Below are positions 26,011-37,592 of a stretch of DNA of 64,000 nt, one piece after another (position 1 is the stretch's first letter; every line of letters begins with the position of its first letter). Under the pieces are notes generated by a model, which did not search any database, was not told the DNA's origin, and saw only the letters and a list, made by a program, of their open reading frames with translations. Origin of the DNA: Modicisalibacter luteus DSM 23508 (lineage in GTDB: Bacteria > Pseudomonadota > Gammaproteobacteria > Pseudomonadales > Halomonadaceae). The stretch covers positions 1 through 64,000 of the forward strand of contig NZ_KB899992.1 of the NCBI RefSeq assembly GCF_000378505.1, written 5' to 3'. Made by a program: the position numbers and the translations under genes.

Positions 26011-27015
26011 GTGATTGAGCCGATGCCCCTGTTCGAGCACCTGGATGACACTTCCCGCCTTACCGGACGCCTGGCCATTGGCGTGGAATATGATGGCAGC
26101 GCCTACTGCGGGTGGCAGCGCCTCAAGCATGCCCCTTCAGTGCAGGCCTCGCTGGAAGCAGCGCTCGGTAAGGTGGCTGCTACCTCGGTGCGCGTCCTCT
26201 GCAGCGGCCGCACTGATACCGGTGTGCATGCTACGCGTCAGATCGCACATTTCGACGCGCCAGTTGCGCGTACCCAGAAAGCGTGGGTATTCGGTACCAA
26301 CGCCAACTTGCCTCGCGATATCGCCGTACATTGGTTGGTGCCCGTCGCTGATGATTTTCACGCCCGGTTCAAGGCGCTGGCTCGGCGTTATCGCTACGTC
26401 ATTCTCAATCAGCCCAGCCGCCCGGTACTGGAGCGCGCCAATGCTACCTGGTGCCGCGAGCCGCTCGATGCCGAGCGCATGCATATAGCGGCCCAGGCGC
26501 TGGTCGGCGAGCATGATTTCTCTAGCTTTCGTGCTGCCGGCTGCCAGTCCAGGACGCCGCGACGCCACCTGCACTTCATTACGGTCAACCGCTATGGCCC
26601 GCTAGTGGTCATCGACGTGCAGGCCAACGCTTTCCTGCATCACATGATTCGCAACATCGCCGGGGCCTTGGTCGCGGTGGGTAAGGGCGAGCAGGGCCCG
26701 GACTACATGGCACAGCTCCTCGCGCTGCGTGATCGCGCCCTGGCCAACGTCACCGCGCCGGGGTGTGGGTTGCATTTCGTCGACTCGCTCTATGATGAGC
26801 GATTTGGGTTGCCGCGTGAGCCGCTTGGCCCCAACCTGCTGGCCTTCCTGGGCGAATGGACGGGGGAGCGCCCCCTGCCCGATTGCCCCATGGTGCGCTA
26901 TCGCCGTGGTCAGCCTGTGGTCGAGCAAGAGCAAGAGCAGGACAGTGGCGAAGACATGAACCCATCCGCCGTACAGCATGAGTTGCCATCGCCGTGTCAG
27001 GAGGCCCGCGCATGA
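26011..27015 (+). CDS. truA: tRNA pseudouridine(38-40) synthase
   Basis: 334 residues from GTG 26011; ATG 26023 is an equally good start and neither has a clear ribosome site. The enzyme isomerises U38-40 in tRNA anticodon arms. The catalytic Asp is D69 in [26 protein letters not shown] and [21 protein letters not shown] are family marks. It exceeds the usual 270 residues because of a Glu/Gln-rich tail ([15 protein letters not shown]). The last codons carry the strong ribosome site of trpF, and the stop overlaps its start (ATGA). Confidence 0.95.
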   Translation: MIEPMPLFEHLDDTSRLTGRLAIGVEYDGSAYCGWQRLKHAPSVQASLEAALGKVAATSVRVLCSGRTDTGVHATRQIAHFDAPVARTQKAWVFGTNANLPRDIAVHWLVPVADDFHARFKALARRYRYVILNQPSRPVLERANATWCREPLDAERMHIAAQALVGEHDFSSFRAAGCQSRTPRRHLHFITVNRYGPLVVIDVQANAFLHHMIRNIAGALVAVGKGEQGPDYMAQLLALRDRALANVTAPGCGLHFVDSLYDERFGLPREPLGPNLLAFLGEWTGERPLPDCPMVRYRRGQPVVEQEQEQDSGEDMNPSAVQHELPSPCQEARA

Positions 27016-27647
27016 CCCCAACTTCCTCCTTTCGTACCCGAGTCAAGATTTGTGGCCTGACCCGTGCCGAGGATATCGACGCTGCGGTATCTGCCGGAGC
27101 CGATGCCCTGGGGTTTGTGATGTGGCCAGGCAGCCCACGGGTGCTCGACCTGGAACGCTTGGCAGCGCTGTCCGCTCGTGTGCCGGCCTTCGTCACGCGT
27201 GTTGGCCTGTTCGTCGATCAGGATCCAGCCTTCGTGCGTGCCTGCGAGGCTCACCTCGATGTGGTGCAGTTCCATGGCGATGAGACGCCTGCCGAGTGTG
27301 GGCGGGCGACGCGCCCTTGGGTGAAGGCCCTGCGCATGCGCGGCGACATCGATCTCGAGGCGGCGGCGAGCGATTATGCCGGTGCGAAGGGACTCTTGCT
27401 TGACGCCTACAAGCCGGGGGTGCCGGGAGGCACCGGAGAGACTTTCGACTGGTCGCGAATCCCCGCAAGCCTGACAAAACCTGTTATCCTCGCGGGAGGT
27501 CTCGACGCATCCAACGTCGGCGAGGCCATCCGCACGGTTCGTCCCTTTGCCGTCGACGTCTCGGGGGGGATCGAGCAGGCCAAGGGGATCAAGGACCCCG
27601 ACAAGATTCATGCCTTCGTGCGCCAAGTATTCCTCGCTCAAGATTGA
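27012..27647 (+). CDS. trpF: Phosphoribosylanthranilate isomerase
   Basis: 211 residues, a single-domain TIM barrel for the third step from anthranilate to tryptophan. [26 protein letters not shown] carries the catalytic Cys, VVQFHGDE follows, the catalytic Asp is in [15 protein letters not shown], and VDVSGGIE binds the phosphate. ATG 27012 overlaps the truA stop as ATGA and has AGGAGG seven bases before it, so translation is coupled. Confidence 0.96.
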   Translation: MTPTSSFRTRVKICGLTRAEDIDAAVSAGADALGFVMWPGSPRVLDLERLAALSARVPAFVTRVGLFVDQDPAFVRACEAHLDVVQFHGDETPAECGRATRPWVKALRMRGDIDLEAAASDYAGAKGLLLDAYKPGVPGGTGETFDWSRIPASLTKPVILAGGLDASNVGEAIRTVRPFAVDVSGGIEQAKGIKDPDKIHAFVRQVFLAQD

Positions 27648-27675
27648 GCCCCAGTGACCCGATGAGGTGTCTTTC

Positions 27676-28890
<1,215 letters not shown>

Positions 28891-28900
28891 GGTGGCAAGA

Positions 28901-29704
28901 ATGAATCGCATTGACCAACGCTTCGCCGCCCTCAAGGAGCAGGGCCGTACCGCACTGATTCCCTACATCACGGCCGGCGACCCGTCTCCGGACTATACCG
29001 TGACTTACATGCATGCCCTGGTCGAAGCTGGCGCCGACATTATCGAGCTGGGCATTCCTTTTTCGGACCCCATGGCCGATGGGCCTGTGATCCAGAAGGC
29101 CTGTGAGCGAGCACTCAAGTACAACACCCGGCTGTCGCATATCTTTGGCATGGTGCGTGAGTTTCGTCGTCAGGATAGCGAGACCCCGGTGGTATTGATG
29201 GGGTATCTCAATCCCATCGAGCGCCTTGGCTACCAAGCCTTTGCCGAGCAGGCCGCGGAATCGGGCGTGGATGGCGTGCTCGTCGTCGACATGCCCCCAG
29301 AGGAGGCCGACGAAATCGCGCCGCTGTTCAAGGAGCATCGCCTGCAGTCGATCTTCCTTGTCGCCCCTACCACTTCCGAGGCGCGGGCCGCTACAATATG
29401 TGCCCATGGAGAAGGGTACCTGTACTACGTCTCGCTCAAGGGCGTGACTGGCGCGGCGACTCTGGACGTTGAAGCCGTCGATCGGCAGCTCGACGTGCTG
29501 CGCAAGCTGACCGGACTGCCGCTCTGTGTAGGCTTCGGTATTCGCGACGGCGCCTCGGCCGCTGCCGTCGGTAAGGTAGCCGATGGCGTTATCGTCGGCA
29601 GTGCGCTGGTATCGCGTATTGCGGAGGGTTGTGAACGGCCCGACAGTGTTGCCGAAGAACTCAAAGAGGTACTCGGCGAGATGCGTCAGGCGCTCGATGC
29701 CTGA
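28901..29704 (+). CDS. trpA: Tryptophan synthase alpha chain
   Basis: 267 residues from ATG 28901, with GAGGTGG before it; a GTG at 28892 is less likely. It cleaves indole-3-glycerol phosphate and passes indole to TrpB. The catalytic Glu and Asp are in [14 protein letters not shown] (about 50 and 61); [11 protein letters not shown] and [10 protein letters not shown] are the usual flanking strands. A GC-rich inverted repeat at 29731-29749 follows without a T-tract. Confidence 0.97.
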   Translation: MNRIDQRFAALKEQGRTALIPYITAGDPSPDYTVTYMHALVEAGADIIELGIPFSDPMADGPVIQKACERALKYNTRLSHIFGMVREFRRQDSETPVVLMGYLNPIERLGYQAFAEQAAESGVDGVLVVDMPPEEADEIAPLFKEHRLQSIFLVAPTTSEARAATICAHGEGYLYYVSLKGVTGAATLDVEAVDRQLDVLRKLTGLPLCVGFGIRDGASAAAVGKVADGVIVGSALVSRIAEGCERPDSVAEELKEVLGEMRQALDA

Positions 29705-29785
29705 CGATGCTTGCCACCTAGAACATTCTCCCGAGGCGCGCCGCCTCGGAATTCCTGACAGCAGCAGAACGGAAATCCTCTGACC

Positions 29786-30739
29786 ATGAGCTGGCTAGAC
29801 AAGATCGTCCCGTCCATGGGCCGCACCCAGCGCCAGGATCGTCGTACCAGCATCCCCGACGGCCTGTGGCGCAAGTGTCCGAAATGCGACGCGGTGCTCT
29901 ATCTTCCCGAGCTGGAAAAGCACCACAACGTTTGTCCCAAGTGCGACCATCACCTGCGGCTGACAGCGCGTAAGCGTCTCGACTGGTTTCTTGACTCCGA
30001 AGGACGCGAAGAGATCGCTGCCGAGCTGCAACCGGTCGACCGGCTCAAGTTCCGCGATACGAAGAAGTACAAGGATCGTCTGACCTCGGCCCAGAAAGAA
30101 ACCGACGAGAATGATGCGTTGATCGCCATGCGCGGTACGCTAGATGGTATGCCCGTGGTGGCCGTGGCGTTCGAGTTCACGTTCATGGGCGGTTCCATGG
30201 GCGCCGTGGTTGGCGAGAAGTTCGTACGTGCTGCCAGTCTGGCCCTGGAGGAGGGCATTCCGCTGATCTGCTTCGCCGCCTCTGGAGGGGCGCGTATGCA
30301 GGAAGCGCTGTTCTCGCTGATGCAGATGGCCAAGACCTCGGCGGCACTAGAACGTTTGAAGCAGGCCGGCATCCCCTACATTTCGGTGCTTACCGATCCG
30401 GTTTTCGGCGGTGTCTCGGCATCGCTGGCGATGCTTGGGGATCTCAATGTCGCCGAGCCCAATGCGCTGATCGGTTTCGCGGGGCCGCGTGTCATCGAAC
30501 AGACCGTGCGCGAGAAATTGCCCGAAGGCTTCCAGCGTAGTGAGTTCCTGCTAGAGCACGGTACCGTGGACATGATCGTTCACCGCAGCGAGATGCGCGA
30601 ACGTGTGGGTGGCGTATTACGTAAGCTGACCCGCTGGGCACCGGAAGCCGCGCCGGATGCAAAGCCCGAGGCGTCGCCTGACGAAGTGACCGACGAGGTT
30701 GCTGTCGACGATGAGCTGCGCGATTACGAACAACGCTGA
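29786..30739 (+). CDS. accD: Acetyl-CoA carboxylase carboxyltransferase, beta subunit
   Basis: 317 residues. The carboxyltransferase subunit that makes malonyl-CoA together with AccA. An N-terminal zinc ribbon has C31, C34, C50 and C53 (CPKC...CPKC); the crotonase-fold core shows [24 protein letters not shown] and [19 protein letters not shown]. The C-terminal 35 residues are acidic. The stop is directly followed by the folC start with no gap, as in Pseudomonas and E. coli orders. Confidence 0.97.
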   Translation: MSWLDKIVPSMGRTQRQDRRTSIPDGLWRKCPKCDAVLYLPELEKHHNVCPKCDHHLRLTARKRLDWFLDSEGREEIAAELQPVDRLKFRDTKKYKDRLTSAQKETDENDALIAMRGTLDGMPVVAVAFEFTFMGGSMGAVVGEKFVRAASLALEEGIPLICFAASGGARMQEALFSLMQMAKTSAALERLKQAGIPYISVLTDPVFGGVSASLAMLGDLNVAEPNALIGFAGPRVIEQTVREKLPEGFQRSEFLLEHGTVDMIVHRSEMRERVGGVLRKLTRWAPEAAPDAKPEASPDEVTDEVAVDDELRDYEQR

Positions 30740-32065
30740 ATGAGCGATGCATCCCTCAAAGATTGGCTGACGCGGCTCGAGCGCCAGCACCCCGTAAGCA
30801 TCGACCTCGGTCTGGAGCGTGTGGCCGAGGTCGCGTGCCGTATGGGCCTGCTCGATTCGCCGATCGCCAAACGGATAATTACCGTGGCTGGCACCAATGG
30901 CAAGGGGTCGACGGTGGCCATGCTCGAGTCGCTGGGGCGTGCCCACGGGCTAAGCACGGCAACTTATACGTCCCCCCATCTACTGCGCTACAACGAGCGG
31001 CTGCGCCTTGATGGCGTCGAGGCCGAGGATCGTCTTCTAGTGGATGGGTTCGAGCGTGTCGAAGCGGCGCGCCTCGCCCCTGAGCCGGTCAGCCTGACTT
31101 ACTTTGAGGCCGGGACTTTGGCGGCTTTCTGGGCCATTGCCCAACGGCGTCCTGAACTGGCCATTCTCGAGGTGGGGCTCGGCGGACGGCTCGATGCTGT
31201 TAATGTCATCGATCCCGATGTGGCGGTGATTACCACCATTGCCCAGGATCATGCAGCGTTCCTTGGAACAGATCTCGAACAGATTGGTCGAGAGAAGGCC
31301 GGTATCATGCGCCGCATGCGCCCGGTGGTGCTGGGTAGTGAGCGGTTGCCGTCCAGCGTGCGGCAGGTGGCGCTGGCCGTGGGTGCCGGCATACACGGAC
31401 TGGGTGAGGATTTCCGTCACAGCGACGAAACGGGAGTGGAGGGCAGTTGGGCCTGGGAGGGTAGAGATGGGCATGGCAATCCTACGACCCTAATGCGACT
31501 GCCCGACCCGCAACTGCCACGCGACAATGCGGCCAGCGCCCTGCAGGCCCTTTACCTGGCTGATGTAACACTCGATAACGAGGCCTGTCGGCGAGGCTTC
31601 GCCGACGTGCAATTGCCTGGGCGAATGCAGTGGCTGGGGAAGTGGTGTCTGGATGTTGCGCATAATCCTCATGCCGCCCATTACCTGGCCTCGCGTCTCG
31701 CTCAGCGTGTACCCCCGGCACGCCGCATCGGCTTGCTTGGCATGTTGGGCGACAAGGACGCTACCGGTGTCGTGGCGGCACTGTCACCCCAGGTAGATGG
31801 CTGGGTCGCTGTCAGTCTCGAGGGCGAGAGGGCACGTAGCGCATCCGAGTTGGCCGTCTTGCTCGAAAGCCATGGCCAGGCGGTACTGCATCAGGCACCG
31901 TCTCCGGCGGCCGGCGCCGAGTGGCTGATGCAGGTGCTTGACGAAGAAGACGAAGCCTTGGTCTGTGGTTCCTTCTTTACGGTCGCCGGGGTTCTTGAGT
32001 GGTTCAGTATGCGTAGGGTGGATGCAGCGCACGAACCGGCATCCACCGCGAGGAGGAAGACATGA
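30740..32065 (+). CDS. folC: Dihydrofolate synthase / folylpolyglutamate synthase
   Basis: 441 residues of the Mur-ligase superfamily. The ATP loop is GTNGKGSTVAML, then YTSPHLLRYNERL, ILEVGLGGRLDAVN, the QDHAAFLG region and DVAHNPHAAH near the C-terminal domain. It adds glutamates to folates. It starts on the base after the accD stop and its own stop overlaps the next start (ATGA), so it is translated in series. Confidence 0.96.
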   Translation: MSDASLKDWLTRLERQHPVSIDLGLERVAEVACRMGLLDSPIAKRIITVAGTNGKGSTVAMLESLGRAHGLSTATYTSPHLLRYNERLRLDGVEAEDRLLVDGFERVEAARLAPEPVSLTYFEAGTLAAFWAIAQRRPELAILEVGLGGRLDAVNVIDPDVAVITTIAQDHAAFLGTDLEQIGREKAGIMRRMRPVVLGSERLPSSVRQVALAVGAGIHGLGEDFRHSDETGVEGSWAWEGRDGHGNPTTLMRLPDPQLPRDNAASALQALYLADVTLDNEACRRGFADVQLPGRMQWLGKWCLDVAHNPHAAHYLASRLAQRVPPARRIGLLGMLGDKDATGVVAALSPQVDGWVAVSLEGERARSASELAVLLESHGQAVLHQAPSPAAGAEWLMQVLDEEDEALVCGSFFTVAGVLEWFSMRRVDAAHEPASTARRKT

Positions 32066-32724
32066 AATACGGAATGCGCGAACGTATCAGTGGGGCGGTA
32101 ATCCTCGTCGCGTTGGGCGTCATCTTTATTCCCATGTTGTTTGACGAGCCGCCGTCGCGTGAGGAACAACCCGAGCCGGTGCTGACCATTCAACAGCCGA
32201 TCGAGGTCGAGCGTGTGCCTGTGGCCGAGCCGGAACGACCGTCGAGCCTGGGTCAGATACAGATGCCCAGCACCTCGAATAACGAGACACAGCAGGCGAA
32301 TACCCAACCCAAGCCGACCCCGCCTCCGCCAGCAGCGCCCGACGCCGAGCCTGCTGCACCGGCAAAGCCCACAGAGCAGCCAGTGGCCAATCCTTCCACG
32401 CGCTCCGATCCGATCGCCGACCTGGCGCGGCAGTCCGAGCAGCGCCAGGGTGAGTCAGAGACCCAAGCGTCGTCCGATACCGCCAGTAGCGGAGAATGGG
32501 CGGTTCAGGTCGGCAGTTTTGGGGAGCCCGATAACGCCCAGCGGCTGGAGTCCAAGCTCGATGAGCAGGGCTTCAATGCCTTCCGTCAGCCACGCAGCAA
32601 CAATCTGACCACTGTTTATGTCGGTCCGTTTGCCAGTTCGGAAGCCGGCGAACAGGCGCGTACGGAACTCAAGGAGAAGGCCAATATCCAAGGGTTGCTC
32701 GTGCGCATGAAGGAGGACGAATGA
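32062..32724 (+). CDS. dedD: SPOR-domain protein (DedD-like)
   Basis: 220 residues. A short cytoplasmic N terminus precedes one membrane helix (ISGAVILVALGVIFIPMLF), then a long Pro/Ala/Thr/Gln-rich periplasmic linker, and a C-terminal SPOR domain (WAVQVGSFGEPDNAQRLESKLDEQGF...VYVGPFASSEAGEQARTEL). SPOR domains bind denuded septal peptidoglycan, and DedD assists constriction in E. coli. The gene position between folC and cvpA is the same as in E. coli. Confidence 0.9.
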   Translation: MKYGMRERISGAVILVALGVIFIPMLFDEPPSREEQPEPVLTIQQPIEVERVPVAEPERPSSLGQIQMPSTSNNETQQANTQPKPTPPPPAAPDAEPAAPAKPTEQPVANPSTRSDPIADLARQSEQRQGESETQASSDTASSGEWAVQVGSFGEPDNAQRLESKLDEQGFNAFRQPRSNNLTTVYVGPFASSEAGEQARTELKEKANIQGLLVRMKEDE

Positions 32725-33284
32725 CGCTGACCTGGCTGGACTGGGCGTTTCTGGCAGTCCTGGCCATGTCGATGATGGCAGGCTTCATGCGGGGCTTGGT
32801 GCGCGAGGCGCTGGGCCTGGGCGCCTGGATCGTGGCGCTGCTGGCATCGCGGGTCTTCGCCCAGCCGATGGCGGACATGCTCGAGGGTTACATCGAGCAT
32901 CCTGATATCAGGCTGGTTCTGGCCTTTATCTTGGTGATCTTCGTTGTCGTCATGCTGTGCGGCATCGTGATTCGGATGATGCATGCCGCCATCGAGTGGG
33001 TGGGCATGGGCTTCTTCAACCGGCTCGCCGGGGCCGGTTTCGGCATACTCCGCGGTGGCGCCATTCTGGTTCTGGCTACGGTGATCATCACGTTAACCCC
33101 ACTCGTACACCTGCAAGCTTGGCAACAGGCGCAACTACGTCCGAGTTTTGAAGGCCTGCGCGAATGGACGCTCAGTCAAATTGCCGATTGGGAACAACGT
33201 GATCCCGAAACGGCAGAGAAGCTACGTTCACTCTCCCTGCCAGTCGAAATTCCCGTCGAAGGCGGGAAAAGCAGTACCCCCTGA
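32721..33284 (+). CDS. cvpA: CvpA family inner-membrane protein
   Basis: 187 residues with four hydrophobic helices (LDWAFLAVLAMSMMAGFMRGLVREALGLGAWI onward), the CvpA pattern. Needed for colicin V export in E. coli and linked to envelope stress tolerance; exact function is open. The start overlaps the dedD stop by 4 bp, behind GGAGGAC. purF follows after 60 bp, the conserved cvpA-purF pair. Confidence 0.94.
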   Translation: MTLTWLDWAFLAVLAMSMMAGFMRGLVREALGLGAWIVALLASRVFAQPMADMLEGYIEHPDIRLVLAFILVIFVVVMLCGIVIRMMHAAIEWVGMGFFNRLAGAGFGILRGGAILVLATVIITLTPLVHLQAWQQAQLRPSFEGLREWTLSQIADWEQRDPETAEKLRSLSLPVEIPVEGGKSSTP

Positions 33285-33344
33285 GTTATTCAATGCATCG
33301 AGCCAGTCTTGGTGCCAGTACCATCGCAAGCGAGGTAAGGCGTA

Positions 33345-34862
33345 ATGTGCGGTATCGTAGGTCTCATGGCCAATCAGCCGGTCAACCAGGCGCTCTATGA
33401 TGCGCTGACGGTGCTTCAGCATCGGGGGCAGGATGCCGCCGGTATGATGACCTGGCACGAGGGACGCTTCCTGCTGCGCAAGAGCAACGGACTGGTGCGC
33501 GATGTGTTCCATACGCGCCACATGACGCGCCTGAAGGGCAACCTGGGCATTGGACATGTGCGCTATCCCACGGCGGGTTCGTCCAGCGAGGCTGAATCGC
33601 AGCCGTTCTATGTCAATTCACCCTATGGGCTTGCCCTGGCCCATAACGGCAACCTGACGAACTCCGACCAGCTGAAGCAGGAGCTGTATTCCAGTGACCT
33701 GAGACACATCAATACGCGTTCGGATTCCGAGGTGCTGCTCAATGTCTTCGCCCACGAACTGGGTAAGCAGGGGCATCACCTGACCCCCGAGGACATTTTC
33801 GATGCCGTACGTCGCGTGCATCGACGCTGCCGGGGTGGTTATGCCGCCGTGGTCATGATCAATGGCTTCGGTATGGTCGCATTCCGCGATCCCCACGGTA
33901 TTCGTCCGGTGGTTTTCGGTACGCGCGATACCGAAGAAGGCCAGGATGTGATGATCGCCTCCGAGTCGGTCGCATTGGACGTCGGTGGCTTTGAACTGAC
34001 TCGAGATCTAGCGCCGGGCGAGGCGATCTTCGTCGACATGCGCGGCGAGATCCATACCCAGCAATGTGCCGATCGGCCGGTACTGGCGCCCTGCATCTTC
34101 GAGCATGTTTACCTGGCGCGCCCGGACTCCCTTCTGGATGGTGCTTATGTCTACGGCACCCGTATGCAGATGGGCCGCAAGCTTGGCGACCGTATACTGC
34201 GCGAATGGCCCGAACATGACATCGACGTGGTTATTCCCATCCCGGATACCTCGCGGACTTCGGCGCTGGAGCTGGCCCAGCATCTTGGCGTGACCTTCCG
34301 GGAAGGGTTCATGAAGAACCGCTATATCGGTCGCACGTTCATCATGCCCGGACAGACCCAGCGCAAGAAGTCGGTGCGCCAAAAGCTCAATGCCATCGAC
34401 ATCGAGTTTGCCGGCAAGAACGTGCTGCTGGTCGACGACTCCATCGTACGCGGTACCACCTGCAAGCAGATCATCCAGATGGCTCGCGAGGCCGGGGCCA
34501 ACAAGGTCTATTTTGCCTCCGCCGCGCCGCCAGTTCGTTACCCGAATGTCTATGGTATCGATATGCCGGTCGCCAAGGAGCTGATCGCGCACGGGCGCAG
34601 CGAAGCCGAAGTCGGCGAGTTGATCGGCGCTGATCGGATCTTTTATCAGGATCTGGAAGACCTCAAGGCCGCCTGCCGCGAAGTCAATCCGAAGCTCGAG
34701 CGCTTCGATTGCTCGGTATTCGATGGCGAGTACATTACCGGCGACATCGATGACAATTACCTCAACGCGCTCGAGGCAGCGCGCAGCGATGCGGTCAAGG
34801 ATACTGCCAACACGGCGCATTCCGTGGTCGACCTGCATAACGATGTCGAGGATTATGACTAG
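33345..34862 (+). CDS. purF: Amidophosphoribosyltransferase
   Basis: 505 residues. First committed enzyme of purine synthesis: glutamine-dependent transfer to PRPP. Cys2 (MCGIVGLM) becomes the N-terminal nucleophile; GHVRYPT and LAHNGNLTN build the glutaminase site, and [13 protein letters not shown] is the PRPP loop of the phosphoribosyltransferase domain. It matches the E. coli type without a propeptide. Confidence 0.97.
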   Translation: MCGIVGLMANQPVNQALYDALTVLQHRGQDAAGMMTWHEGRFLLRKSNGLVRDVFHTRHMTRLKGNLGIGHVRYPTAGSSSEAESQPFYVNSPYGLALAHNGNLTNSDQLKQELYSSDLRHINTRSDSEVLLNVFAHELGKQGHHLTPEDIFDAVRRVHRRCRGGYAAVVMINGFGMVAFRDPHGIRPVVFGTRDTEEGQDVMIASESVALDVGGFELTRDLAPGEAIFVDMRGEIHTQQCADRPVLAPCIFEHVYLARPDSLLDGAYVYGTRMQMGRKLGDRILREWPEHDIDVVIPIPDTSRTSALELAQHLGVTFREGFMKNRYIGRTFIMPGQTQRKKSVRQKLNAIDIEFAGKNVLLVDDSIVRGTTCKQIIQMAREAGANKVYFASAAPPVRYPNVYGIDMPVAKELIAHGRSEAEVGELIGADRIFYQDLEDLKAACREVNPKLERFDCSVFDGEYITGDIDDNYLNALEAARSDAVKDTANTAHSVVDLHNDVEDYD

Positions 34863-34869
34863 GTAACAT

Positions 34870-34900
34870 CGGTGGTCCGTCATGACGGACCACCGTTCTG
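34870..34900 (+). terminator. Perfect palindrome after purF
   Basis: The two 13-base halves CGGTGGTCCGTCA and TGACGGACCACCG form a 26-bp perfect palindrome at 34870-34895, followed by TTCTG. It is a likely terminator of purF with a poor T-tract, lying 20 bp before metZ. Confidence 0.6.
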
Positions 34901-34914
34901 TTAGGGAGCGAGGC

Positions 34915-36117
34915 ATGCAGCACGACGACTTTTCCGCAGACCCGCTCGCCGGGCTGGCATTGGATACGCTGGCCGTCCGCGCCGGCCATGAGCGAACCGC
35001 CGAGCAGGAACACGGCGAACCCATCTTCACCACGTCAAGTTTCGTCTACGGCAGCGCCGCCGAGGCAGCACGCAAGTTCGGTGGCGAAGAACCGGGCAAT
35101 ATCTATTCCCGTTTCACTAACCCCACCGTGCGCATTTTCGAAAAGCGTCTGGCAGCGTTGGAAGGTGGTGAGCGCTGCGTGGCGACAAGCTCGGGCATGG
35201 CCGCCATTCTGTCCACGGCATTGGCCCTGTTGGAAGCCGGCGACGAGATCGTTGCTTCGCGCTCGTTGTTCGGCTCGACGGTCAGCCTGTTCAGCAAGTA
35301 TCTGGGCAAGTTCGGCATTACCACGCGCTATGTGGAGCTGGGTAACCTAGGTGCTTGGGAAGCGGCCATGACCCCGAAGACCAAGCTATTATTTGCCGAG
35401 ACGCCATCCAACCCGTTGTCCGAAGTGGTGGATATTGAGCAGTTAGCAGCCCTTGCCAAGCGCCACGGTGCTTGGCTGGCCATAGACAACTGCTTCTTGA
35501 CGCCGGCCTTGCAGCGTCCGCTGGATCTAGGCGCTGATCTGGTCATCCACTCGGCGACCAAATATCTCGATGGACAAGGTCGGGCCATCGGTGGTGCCGT
35601 GGTCGGGCGCGACAAGGAGCTTGAGGAGCTGTTCGGTGTGGTGCGCACCTGTGGCCCCTGCATGAGTCCGTTCAATGCCTGGGTATTCCTCAAGGGCCTT
35701 GAGACGTTGGGGATTCGCATGAAGGCGCACTGCGAAAACGCCCTTCAATTGGCGCAGTGGCTGGAGGCGCACCCGGCAGTGGAGCGCGTCCACTACAGTG
35801 GTCTCGAAAGCCATCCTCAGCATGCCTTGGCCAAGCGCCAGCAGCGGGGGTTCGGTGCGGTGCTGGGTATCGAGGTCAAAGGCGGTCGAGAAGGCGCCTG
35901 GTCGGTCATCGATGCCACTCGGCTGTTGTCCATCACCGGCAACCTGGGCGACGTCAAGACTACGATCACTCATCCAGGGACGACGACCCACGGGCGTCTC
36001 AACGACGAGCAGAAAGCCGCCGCCGGAATTCGCGAGGGACTGATACGCGTGGCGGTGGGCCTGGAGGATATTGACGATCTCAAGGCAGACTTGGCCCGCG
36101 GGCTCGACCGGCTTTGA
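34915..36117 (+). CDS. metZ: O-succinylhomoserine sulfhydrylase
   Basis: 400 residues, PLP-dependent Cys/Met metabolism family. It makes homocysteine directly from O-succinylhomoserine and sulfide. SSFVYGSAAEAARKF, NIYSRFTNPTVR and the PLP-lysine stretch SATKYLDGQGR are present. ATG 34915 behind GGGAGCGAGG gives the usual length; an ATG at 34882 lies inside the palindrome. The order purF-metZ is the same in Pseudomonas aeruginosa. Confidence 0.94.
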   Translation: MQHDDFSADPLAGLALDTLAVRAGHERTAEQEHGEPIFTTSSFVYGSAAEAARKFGGEEPGNIYSRFTNPTVRIFEKRLAALEGGERCVATSSGMAAILSTALALLEAGDEIVASRSLFGSTVSLFSKYLGKFGITTRYVELGNLGAWEAAMTPKTKLLFAETPSNPLSEVVDIEQLAALAKRHGAWLAIDNCFLTPALQRPLDLGADLVIHSATKYLDGQGRAIGGAVVGRDKELEELFGVVRTCGPCMSPFNAWVFLKGLETLGIRMKAHCENALQLAQWLEAHPAVERVHYSGLESHPQHALAKRQQRGFGAVLGIEVKGGREGAWSVIDATRLLSITGNLGDVKTTITHPGTTTHGRLNDEQKAAAGIREGLIRVAVGLEDIDDLKADLARGLDRL

Positions 36118-36323
36118 GCGCACCGGGACGACTGGAACGAGTCTTCTGTATCGAAAGGGCGTGAAGCATTGGGCAATCACTTTGCCTTCGATTGAATCAT
36201 TTCAGTAAAGAATGTATTTCTCGTTTGCAGGATGCGCTGCACCCGCTGTGTCTTTATGCTGGCGCCATTCCATCGTGGTGATTCGACAAGGCACCACGGT
36301 AATGTCGGACAAGGAGAGCGGAC

Positions 36324-36944
36324 ATGTGGCGCAACTCGACCCGTGGGTGGGGACTGACCAGCATCGCCATACACTGGTTGAGTGCTGGCACGGTCATCGG
36401 GTTGTTCGCGCTGGGCTGGTGGATGACCGGACTCGATTATTATGATGCCTGGTATCAGCGGGCCCCGTGGTGGCACAAGTCCGTGGGTATATTACTGCTG
36501 GGGCTGACCATTTTCAGAGTCGTGTGGCGTCTCGTTCAGCCCACGCCCGAATTGAACGGAACACGCATCGAACGCGTGGCCGCCTACCTGGGCCATATTC
36601 TTATCTACCTCGTGCTTTTCGTCGTTCTGATTAGTGGTTATATGATTTCCACGGCAGAAGGGCGGGGGGTCGAAGTTTTCGGCTGGTTCAGCGTTCCTGC
36701 GCTGGTTTCCGGCTTGCCCGATCAAGCAACGGTGGCTGGCGAGATTCACTGGTATGCCGCATGGGCCCTGATCATTTTGGCGGTCGGCCATGTGCTGGCC
36801 TCCTTCAAGCACATGCTGGTCGATCGAAACGACGTCATGCGCCGGATGGTCGATCCTCGTTTGTCCGACGATCGGTTCAAACAAGACAACACTCGGCGTC
36901 GCGACGCCGATGCCCGCTTTGCAACCCGAGAAAGGAGTCCATGA
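36324..36944 (+). CDS. Cytochrome b561
   Basis: 206 residues with four membrane helices. Heme-binding histidines are seen in SIAIHWLSAG, WWHKSVG, GEIHWYAAW and VGHVLASFKH, the pattern of prokaryotic cytochrome b561 that passes electrons from quinol. ATG 36324 follows AAGGAG. Its stop overlaps the start of the YceI gene, a frequent pairing in proteobacteria. Confidence 0.93.
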   Translation: MWRNSTRGWGLTSIAIHWLSAGTVIGLFALGWWMTGLDYYDAWYQRAPWWHKSVGILLLGLTIFRVVWRLVQPTPELNGTRIERVAAYLGHILIYLVLFVVLISGYMISTAEGRGVEVFGWFSVPALVSGLPDQATVAGEIHWYAAWALIILAVGHVLASFKHMLVDRNDVMRRMVDPRLSDDRFKQDNTRRRDADARFATRERSP

Positions 36945-37528
36945 TGTTCAAGAAGACCGCTATTGCTGCTGCCCTGAGCGCATCCGCCATGGTATCGCTG
37001 TCCCAGGCGCAGGCTGCCGAATATGTCATCGATACCGAGGGTCAGCACGCCTTCATCCAGTTCAAGATCAGCCATCTGGGCTATTCGTACATCCTGGGTG
37101 ACTTCGAGGAGTTCACGGGTAGCTTCAATTACGATCCCGAGAACGTAGCCGATTCCAGTGCCAACCTCACCGTCGACGTCTCCAGCCTGAACACCAACCA
37201 TGCCGAGCGTGACAAGCATATTCTCAGCGGCGATTTCCTCGATGCCTCCCAGTATCCCGAGGCGACCTTCGAGTCCACTGGCTTCGAATCTACCGGTGAC
37301 GGTCAAGGCAAACTGACCGGTGACCTCACCTTGCACGGTGTCACCAACGAGATCACCATGGATGTGACCCATATCGGCGGTGGTGAAGATCCCTGGGGTA
37401 ATTACCGCCAAGGCTTCGAGGGCTCCACCATGCTTGATCTGTCGAATTACGACATCGATATGAGCAAGTTCCCGCCGGTCATGCATGAGCTCGAACTGTA
37501 CGTAGTATTCGAAGGCATCCGTCAGTAA
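36944..37528 (+). CDS. yceI: YceI family periplasmic protein
   Basis: 194 residues. A signal peptide (MFKKTAIAAALSASAMVSLSQAQAAEY) is followed by a lipocalin-like beta barrel that binds isoprenoid or amide ligands in family members. EYVIDTEGQHAFIQFKISHLGYSYILGDFEEFTG and the DVSSLNTNHAERDKHIL stretch are typical. ATG 36944 has GGAG six bases before it; ATG 36941 is possible. Co-translated with cytochrome b561, suggesting a quinone-related role. Confidence 0.93.
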   Translation: MFKKTAIAAALSASAMVSLSQAQAAEYVIDTEGQHAFIQFKISHLGYSYILGDFEEFTGSFNYDPENVADSSANLTVDVSSLNTNHAERDKHILSGDFLDASQYPEATFESTGFESTGDGQGKLTGDLTLHGVTNEITMDVTHIGGGEDPWGNYRQGFEGSTMLDLSNYDIDMSKFPPVMHELELYVVFEGIRQ

Positions 37529-37547
37529 GCCTGCCGAGTACGTAACG

Positions 37548-37571
37548 AGGCGCCCTTCGGGGCGCCTTTTT
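37548..37571 (+). terminator. Rho-independent terminator after yceI
   Basis: Stem AGGCGCCC / GGGCGCCT with a TTCG loop and a T-run. Confidence 0.93.
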
Positions 37572-37592
37572 CGTTGAAGGCGGGGCTGGCCC

